A stretch of 10,809 nucleotides of DNA from Halobacteriaceae archaeon Tc-Br11_E2g27 (GTDB lineage: Archaea > Halobacteriota > Halobacteria > Halobacteriales > Haloarculaceae): contig LKNH01000061.1 of NCBI GenBank assembly GCA_001564135.1, forward strand, positions 1-10,809, given 5' to 3'. Each line of letters begins with the position of its first letter. Positions within the stretch are counted from its first letter, which is position 1. This document shows, one piece after another, positions 6,389 through 10,809 of the stretch. Made by a program: the position numbers and the translations under genes. The notes below the pieces were generated by a model. The model saw only the letters and a program-made list of their open reading frames with translations. It ran no database searches and was not told the DNA's origin.

Positions 6389-6664
6389 TCATTCACGGTC
6401 GTCGTCACGCTCCTCCGGTGCATGCTTTGCTCCAACGATAATAATCAAGACAAATAAGAGAACTACGAGGACGATAGCAGCGAGCAAAAGGACGAGGCTC
6501 AGGGGGTCATCCTCAACGGCAGTAACCGGGTTGGTGACAAACGCCGCAGAGAACTCTGGGACGCTAGCGCGGTAATACGCATACATCATACCGACGCTGG
6601 CGACAGCAAGACCGACGACTCCGGCGAGATATCCTACCATCGACGGTGCATCATCCCCATTCAT
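6389..6664 (-). CDS. Small two-helix membrane protein, unknown function
   Basis: This 91-residue protein has two hydrophobic helices. Residues 9-30 form the first, rich in Gly/Ala/Val. Residues 54-78 form a very hydrophobic second helix of almost only Leu/Val/Ile. A loop of about 23 residues (31-53) lies between, and a charged cytosolic tail (AKHAPEERDDDRE, 79-91) follows. There are no cysteines, so a direct redox role with the adjacent DsbB-like protein is unlikely. I do not recognise the family; many haloarchaeal genomes carry small two-helix proteins like this. Its stop is 3 bp from that of the convergent DsbB-like gene, and it diverges from the S9 peptidase gene. No clear TATA box was found; CCCTTTTGC, about 25 nt before the ATG on the minus strand, is the best but weak candidate. 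The strict membrane pattern argues for a real gene. Confidence 0.72.
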   Translation of the reverse strand: MNGDDAPSMVGYLAGVVGLAVASVGMMYAYYRASVPEFSAAFVTNPVTAVEDDPLSLVLLLAAIVLVVLLFVLIIIVGAKHAPEERDDDRE

Positions 6665-6766
6665 TGGAAGGCTTACTCACCAGCCGTGCAAAAGGGCGTC
6701 GCCTGGTTTGGTAGCCGAACTGAATGTTTGGTTAACACACTTGTGACTCCCTCCCAAATACGGTGT

Positions 6767-8821
6767 ATGGAGCGTATCGCGGCCGATGATTACCACGATA
6801 TTGTACAGGTTACGGAGCCACAGGTTGCACCCGGCGGGGAACAGGTTGCGTTCGTGCGAAAGGTTCCGGATGACGAGGAATCCTACGAATCCACTATCTA
6901 TCTGGTCTCGACTGGTGGCTCTGAGCCGCGACGGTTCACCATCAGCGAGGGGGTTGACAGCCAGCCACGATTTAGCCCGAGCGGAGACCGACTTGCGTTC
7001 GTTTCGACACGAGGGGCAGACGACGACCGGCCGCAACTCTGGGTCCTTCCGACTGATGGCGGCGAAGGACGACAGGTGACAACCGTCGGCGGCGGCGTAG
7101 GGGATATCGCCTGGCGGCCCGATGGCGAGGCCATTGCCTTCGTGCAGCATGCGAGTGAAGAGGACCGTGAGGAAGAGCGGGATATCGAGGTGCCCGAAGA
7201 CTACGAGCCGGAGACGCCGGACCCACGCGTCATCGAGCGAACAACCTATCGCTCGATGCAACAGTATTTCGACGGGAAACGGGCTCATATCTATCAGGTC
7301 AACCTTTCCGATGACGAGATAACTCGCCTCACGGACGGTGACCGCGATTTCGGCGGCCCAGCATGGGGAGATAGGCAGACACTGTATTACACTGAAAACG
7401 TCGGCGACCCTGACCCTGATGACTCACTTGCTTATGATATCATTGCCCATGATATCGACACTGACGAACAGGAGGTCGTTCACACGACGACAGGCTGGGG
7501 GATGCACCTCGACGCGACCGAGGATGGCCGCGTGGCACATCTCTACACTGAACCCGAACAGTCGACGTTGAAACAGACCGAAGTGCGTGTCATCGACAGC
7601 ACATCTGGAGAGCTCACAACGCCGATGGCCGATCTCGACAGAACGCTCGGTCACGGTACTGCCCCGCAATGGGGACCAGACGAGGAGACGCTTTATTTCA
7701 CGACACCGGACAAGGGTGCAGTTTCGTTGTGGGCCGGCCATTGGGAGGAAACGGAGCCAAACCGAGTGTTGCGCGAGGATGGTGCGAGTATCGACGGCGT
7801 TGACGTTGGAAAGGATATCGTAGCACTGGTCAAAAGTGAGTGGGACCATCCTGGTGATATCTTTGTGACGACGCCCGGTGGCGCTGAACAACACCGGTTG
7901 ACCCGCCTGAACGCAGAGTATCTGGATGACCGGGCGGTTTCCCAGCCGGAAGAACTCAGCTACGAGAACCCTGCTGGTGAGGAGTTACAGGGCTGGCTGT
8001 TGACGCCGCCGGATTTCGACCCCGATAAGCAGTACCCGCTCGCTGTCGAGGTGCACGGTGGGCCGCATGCGATGTGGACGACAAGCGGGACGATGTTTCA
8101 TGAGTTCCAGACACTCGCTGCACGGGGATATGTTGTCTTCTGGTCGAACCCTCGCGGGTCGGCAGGCTACGGTGAGGAGTTCATGGGTGCAATTGAACGA
8201 GACTGGGGTGACGTGACGATGGCTGATGTGATGGCTGGGGTCGAACATGTCGCCGAACGGGGCTACGTTGATGAGTCCCAGGCGTTTCTGACTGGTGGGA
8301 GTTTCGGCGGGTTCATGACCGGTTGGATGGTCGGACAGACCGACTACTTCGAGGCGGCAGTTGCCCAGCGCGGCGTTTACGACCTGACCGGCTTTTATGG
8401 CTCAACTGACGGAGCCTACAAACTCGTTGAGGGTGATTTCGACACGACTCCGTGGGAGGAACCGGAATTTCTCTGGGAGCGGTCCCCGACGGGTCATGCA
8501 CACGCCGTCGAGACGCCGACGCTGCTCATCCACAGTGAAGAGGATTACAGAACGCCGATGTGTACTGCTGAGCTGTTCTACCGCATCCTGAAAAAACACA
8601 ACGTCGACAGCCGGTTTGTCAGATATCCGAACGAGGGACACGAACTCTCACGGAGCGGCCAGCCCGGACACGTCGTTGACCGAATCGAGCGCATCGCCCG
8701 CTGGTTTGACGGCTACTCCGAGTACCACGATGTCTCGCCAGCGCTTGAACGTGAGGATGACGCCGGATTGTCCGCCGTGGAGGATGATGATGCAGACGAC
8801 GATGAGAACGGTGATGAGTAA
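6767..8821 (+). CDS. S9-family serine peptidase (acylaminoacyl-/prolyl-oligopeptidase type)
   Basis: This alpha/beta-hydrolase peptidase of 684 residues probably cleaves short peptides or acylated amino acids from peptide N-termini. It has no signal peptide, so it should act in the cytosol. The N-terminal part (about 1-400) has repeated beta-propeller signatures such as PRFSPSGDRLAFVS and IAWRPDGEAIAFV, a TolB-like propeller that shields the active site. The C-terminal catalytic domain shows VEVHGGPHAMW (oxyanion region), GGSFGGF with nucleophile S512, Asp D593 in HSEEDYRTP, and His H625 in NEGHELSRSG. All three triad residues are present. The last 25 residues are an acidic tail, probably disordered. 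The ATG at 6767 gives the usual MxRIxAxDYHD opening; an ATG 27 codons upstream adds Cys- and Trp-containing sequence not expected in the family. Substrate specificity cannot be told from sequence. The gene is followed by a strong hairpin. Confidence 0.93.
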   Translation: MERIAADDYHDIVQVTEPQVAPGGEQVAFVRKVPDDEESYESTIYLVSTGGSEPRRFTISEGVDSQPRFSPSGDRLAFVSTRGADDDRPQLWVLPTDGGEGRQVTTVGGGVGDIAWRPDGEAIAFVQHASEEDREEERDIEVPEDYEPETPDPRVIERTTYRSMQQYFDGKRAHIYQVNLSDDEITRLTDGDRDFGGPAWGDRQTLYYTENVGDPDPDDSLAYDIIAHDIDTDEQEVVHTTTGWGMHLDATEDGRVAHLYTEPEQSTLKQTEVRVIDSTSGELTTPMADLDRTLGHGTAPQWGPDEETLYFTTPDKGAVSLWAGHWEETEPNRVLREDGASIDGVDVGKDIVALVKSEWDHPGDIFVTTPGGAEQHRLTRLNAEYLDDRAVSQPEELSYENPAGEELQGWLLTPPDFDPDKQYPLAVEVHGGPHAMWTTSGTMFHEFQTLAARGYVVFWSNPRGSAGYGEEFMGAIERDWGDVTMADVMAGVEHVAERGYVDESQAFLTGGSFGGFMTGWMVGQTDYFEAAVAQRGVYDLTGFYGSTDGAYKLVEGDFDTTPWEEPEFLWERSPTGHAHAVETPTLLIHSEEDYRTPMCTAELFYRILKKHNVDSRFVRYPNEGHELSRSGQPGHVVDRIERIARWFDGYSEYHDVSPALEREDDAGLSAVEDDDADDDENGDE

Positions 8822-8845
8822 ATAATTCCCTCATAGGAATTATTT
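8820..8845. terminator. Perfect AT-rich hairpin after the S9 peptidase gene
   Basis: AAATAATTCC pairs perfectly with GGAATTATTT around a 6-base loop. The left arm starts within the peptidase stop codon, and the right arm runs into TTTATT. It would serve as a terminator for the plus-strand gene, and by symmetry for the convergent flavin oxidoreductase gene. Confidence 0.65.
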
Positions 8846-8853
8846 ATTCGAAT

Positions 8854-8891
8854 TTCCTTTGAGGGCATAATAAAATATTCCCTTGAAGGAA
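8854..8891. repeat. Second 12-bp hairpin in the convergent intergenic region
   Basis: TTCCTTTGAGGG (8854-8865) can pair along its full 12 bases with CCCTTGAAGGAA (8880-8891), using two G-U wobbles, around a 14-base AT-rich loop. It lies 8 bases after the first hairpin. Its right half resembles the first palindrome (ATTCCCTnnnAGGAAT type). It may be a second terminator, for the minus-strand gene, or a decayed copy of the same palindromic element. Confidence 0.5.
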
Positions 8892-8911
8892 GAAGAAAGT
8901 CGAAGAAATAG

Positions 8912-10012
8912 TCAGAATCCGCGTTCGTACTGGGCCGGTGGTTTCCCCCGTTCGGCTGCATCGAGTTCCTGTGCAGCGTGCAGCCCGAAGTATGGGTCAC
9001 GGAGGAACTTTCGCCCGACGATAGCGAGGTCAGCGCGGTCGTTTCGGACGAGTGCGTCGGCCTGCTCTGCAGTTGTAATGGCGCCAACTGTGCCGATAGC
9101 GATATCCGAATCAGCGTTTGCTCTGATGTGTTCGGCAAGCGGCACCTGATAGTTAGGCCCTGCTGATTCTGGATAGGAGTCAGGTGCGATACCGCCGCTT
9201 GAGACGTCAATCAGGTCGGCACCGACCGCAGCGAGTTCGTCGGCCAGTCGCGCTGATTGCTCGACGGTCCATGAGTCGCGTTCCGGCAGCCAATCAGTTC
9301 CCGAAATACGGACAAAGACCGGTTTTTCGGCCGGCCAAGCCTCGCGGACTGCCTCGGTTACCTCGCGGGTCAGCCGAATCCGATTTTCGAAGCTTCCGCC
9401 GTACTCGTCGGTTCGGTCGTTGGTCACTGGCGAGAGGAACTGGTGCAGTAAATAGCCGTGGGCGGCGTGGACTTCTGCGACTTCGAATCCGGCGTCGGCG
9501 GCGCGGGCAGCCCCATCACGGAACGCCTCGACAATGGCGTCAATCTCGTCGGTCGAAAGCCGCTCGGTCTCGCGGACTCTCCCGTCGTCTTCCGCTGGCC
9601 ATGACTCGGCTGTGGGCCCGACAACCGTCCAGCCCCCGTCTTCGGGTTCGAGCGGGCCGCCACCCTCCCAGGGGCGGACTGTCGAGGCTTTCCGACCGGC
9701 GTGAGCGAGTTGGATTGCTGGCACCGCTCCCTGTTCTGTGATGAATTCGGTCGTCCGTTCGAAGGCACTTGCGTGGGCATCCGACCAGATGCCAAGGTCT
9801 TCGGCGGAGATGCGTCCACGCGGTTCCACGGCTGTCGCCTCGGCCATGACGAGTCCGGCACCGCCGACGGCACGTGAGCCGAGATGCACATGGTGCCATT
9901 CGGTTGGGATACCGTCCCGCTCTTCGACGGAGTACTGACACATTGGCGAGACCATCAGGCGATTCGGAATCTCGGTTTCGCGGAGGGAAAGTGGGGTAAA
10001 GAGGTCAGTCAT
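8912..10012 (-). CDS. Old-yellow-enzyme NAD(P)H:flavin oxidoreductase, YqjM class
   Basis: This FMN-dependent ene-reductase transfers hydride from NAD(P)H to activated C=C bonds. It is a cytosolic (beta/alpha)8 barrel of 366 residues. It belongs to the thermophilic-like YqjM class: VSPMCQYS (21-28) has the redox-tuning Cys (C25) and Tyr (Y27) of that class. QLAHAGRKAS (101-110) contacts FMN. VHAAHGYLLHQFLSP (181-195) holds the substrate-binding His pair H182/H185. RTDEYGGSFENR (200-211) is the family signature, and GRKFLRDP (333-340) binds the FMN phosphate. All key residues are present. The physiological substrate is unknown; the family works in redox stress and detoxification. The ATG at 10012 is chosen; a GTG one codon earlier is possible. 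The SprT-like gene ends 66 nt upstream on the same strand, and only a weak T-rich tract (CCGTTTTCCC) lies between, so partial co-transcription is possible. Confidence 0.93.
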   Translation of the reverse strand: MTDLFTPLSLRETEIPNRLMVSPMCQYSVEERDGIPTEWHHVHLGSRAVGGAGLVMAEATAVEPRGRISAEDLGIWSDAHASAFERTTEFITEQGAVPAIQLAHAGRKASTVRPWEGGGPLEPEDGGWTVVGPTAESWPAEDDGRVRETERLSTDEIDAIVEAFRDGAARAADAGFEVAEVHAAHGYLLHQFLSPVTNDRTDEYGGSFENRIRLTREVTEAVREAWPAEKPVFVRISGTDWLPERDSWTVEQSARLADELAAVGADLIDVSSGGIAPDSYPESAGPNYQVPLAEHIRANADSDIAIGTVGAITTAEQADALVRNDRADLAIVGRKFLRDPYFGLHAAQELDAAERGKPPAQYERGF

Positions 10013-10078
10013 CACTGACCGTTACGGTGGATGGGGAAAACGGCTGTCGATTTTCTCTTGCGCCCTCCTGCCTGATGG

Positions 10079-10636
10079 TTAATCATCTCCGGCCTTTGCG
10101 GACTCTGGTCCCTCCACCCGAAGCGGTGCCCGACAGCGACTGCAAATCTGCGTTCCCTGCGTTGCTCGTTCGACGACCGCGCTAAAGCGGTGCCGACCGG
10201 CGATGAACCCACACCCTTCAGAACAGTAGAGTTGGTAGCGATACTCATCCGGCGTTCGCTTATAATGTGTGCTACACCGTCCGGAGAGGTCGAGTGGCTC
10301 AACCCACCGTTTGAACGACTCGCCGTGACCCGATGTCAGGTCGTCATGTTGGTGCTGATAGACGTGGACGAGTTCGTGTCGAATCGTCTCTTTGGTAGCG
10401 CAGAAGCCGCCGCGCTCGTGTGTTTCAGCGGATAACCGGATGGTGCAGACGCTGCCATCATATGAGCAGATACCATGCTGGCGTTTCATCCGTGTACTCG
10501 TTTCAAATCGAACAGCCTCTAGGTCGACGTGTGCCGAGGTGAGCGGCCACTCGTCCCCAAAGATAACCTCGTTTGCGTATCGGCGCGCCCGTCGAGAAAG
10601 GGAGTGGTCATCACCGAGTTGGCCAACTAGCGTCAT
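10079..10636 (-). CDS. SprT-like zinc metalloprotein with C-terminal zinc ribbon
   Basis: This 185-residue protein carries RHELVHVYQH with HExxH (H87, E88, H91), the zinc and catalytic site of the SprT/Spartan fold. A third ligand H104 lies in GHGESFKRW, where SprT proteins have a conserved GHGxxF. Four Cys follow in a zinc ribbon (C138, C142, C165, C168), as in SprT-like domains. Spartan, the eukaryotic relative, cuts DNA-protein crosslinks; bacterial SprT and archaeal members are far less studied, so a protease role here is by family only. The N-terminal 50 residues include basic patches that could aid DNA binding. The ATG at 10636 is preferred: a TATA box lies 29 nt upstream. A TTG nine codons further upstream is almost adjacent to that box and so should not be transcribed. 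The flavin oxidoreductase gene follows on the same strand. Confidence 0.85.
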   Translation of the reverse strand: MTLVGQLGDDHSLSRRARRYANEVIFGDEWPLTSAHVDLEAVRFETSTRMKRQHGICSYDGSVCTIRLSAETHERGGFCATKETIRHELVHVYQHQHDDLTSGHGESFKRWVEPLDLSGRCSTHYKRTPDEYRYQLYCSEGCGFIAGRHRFSAVVERATQGTQICSRCRAPLRVEGPESAKAGDD

Positions 10637-10661
10637 CTGTTTTTTACTACCGAAAGTATCC

Positions 10662-10667
10662 AATAAA
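10662..10667 (-). promoter_or_regulatory. TATA box of the SprT-like gene
   Basis: On the minus strand this reads CTTTATTGG, centred about 29 nt before the ATG at 10636, predicting a transcript with a leader of only about 4 nt. It lies 16 bases from the left arm of the inverted repeat, close enough for a protein bound there to affect the promoter. Confidence 0.6.
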
Positions 10668-10682
10668 GAGTCTCGGGTACTG

Positions 10683-10793
10683 ATACGGTCGTGCGTGACT
10701 ATTTTCGGGACCGGGTAGCAATCGTGATGGTTTCACGGTCTGAAACTCGAGAGTAGTGTCGGCACGGCGGTAAAGAATCACGCACGACCGTAT
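10683..10793. repeat. Perfect 16-bp inverted repeat around a 79-bp spacer
   Basis: ATACGGTCGTGCGTGA at 10683-10698 is matched exactly by its reverse complement at 10778-10793. Pairing stops at both ends: the outer neighbours are G/G and the inner ones C/A. The 79-bp spacer has smaller nested palindromes, GTTTCA/TGAAAC (10730-10735, 10741-10746) and CGTGA/TCACG (10723-10727, 10733-10737), which overlap and so are mutually exclusive folds. The left arm lies just upstream of the SprT-like promoter. The right arm overlaps a possible rightward ATG. No target-site duplication is visible beside it and no ORF fits inside. It may be a pair of operator sites, a tiny mobile-element remnant, or a structured RNA. 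Confidence 0.8.
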
Positions 10794-10809
10794 GACCAAC
10801 GAGAACGAC
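10792..10809 (+). CDS. Possible start of a rightward gene (6 codons visible)
   Basis: ATG at 10792 opens MTNEND and is still open at the window edge. The acidic start suits a haloarchaeal protein, and a divergent gene would explain the 155-base spacer after the SprT-like start. No TATA box at leaderless spacing and no Shine-Dalgarno site are seen, so this is weak. The ATG overlaps the right arm of the inverted repeat. Confidence 0.25.

Noticed and set aside
8912..10012. Several open frames on both strands over the flavin oxidoreductase gene (for example 9184-9741)
   Set aside because: They are Arg/Pro/Ser-rich shadows of a gene with complete family motifs.
10730..10746. Minus-strand GTTTCAGACCGTGAAAC, whose first nine bases match the start of common haloarchaeal CRISPR repeats
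   Set aside because: There is one copy only, no second repeat or spacer pattern, and the match ends after nine bases. It is better explained as a small palindrome within the inverted-repeat region.
10683..10793. The 16-bp inverted repeat as a full insertion sequence
   Set aside because: The whole unit is only 111 bp, there is no transposase ORF inside and no direct repeat at its edges. At most it is a remnant or a non-autonomous element.

Overview
The window reads as chromosomal DNA of a halophilic archaeon (class Halobacteria). Pointers are the very acidic proteins (Asp/Glu-rich, Lys-poor), a group II chaperonin (thermosome) subunit, archaeal TATA boxes in place of bacterial -35/-10 elements, several genes with a TATA box about 27 nt before the start codon (leaderless transcripts), and a PAS histidine kinase of the haloarchaeal kind. 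GC content looks mid-50s by eye. I cannot name the genus. No rRNA, tRNA, CRISPR array, transposase or phage gene is visible. This is mostly ordinary core genome.

Layout. Bases 1-562 (minus): N-terminal part of a TraB/PrgY-family protein, cut by the window edge. Bases 689-772 (minus): a 27-residue basic protein with its own TATA box, Shine-Dalgarno site and U-tract terminator. Bases 901-1716 (plus): prephenate dehydratase pheA. Bases 1884-3563 (plus): thermosome subunit behind a strong TATA box. Facing these on the minus strand is a probable two-gene operon: a Rec-like/PAS/histidine kinase (5870-4398), then a coiled-coil membrane protein (4370-3762). Divergent from the kinase is a DsbB-type thiol oxidoreductase (5987-6385). 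It converges, 3 bp apart, with a small two-helix membrane protein (6664-6389). Next come an S9-family serine peptidase (6767-8821) and a double hairpin. Two minus-strand genes follow, an old-yellow-enzyme oxidoreductase (10012-8912) and, upstream of it, a SprT-like zinc metalloprotein (10636-10079). The right edge holds a perfect 16-bp inverted repeat around a 79-bp spacer, and possibly the start of a rightward gene.

How the genes fit together. pheA serves phenylalanine synthesis. The thermosome, S9 peptidase and DsbB-like protein all act in protein folding or turnover but are separate transcription units, so I do not propose one pathway. The kinase and coiled-coil membrane protein are the best candidate for a functional pair. 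The least explained items are the 16-bp inverted repeat, the tiny 27-aa gene, the kinase/coiled-coil pair, and a 16-codon leader ORF whose stop overlaps the DsbB start. I found no clear multi-gene novel system.
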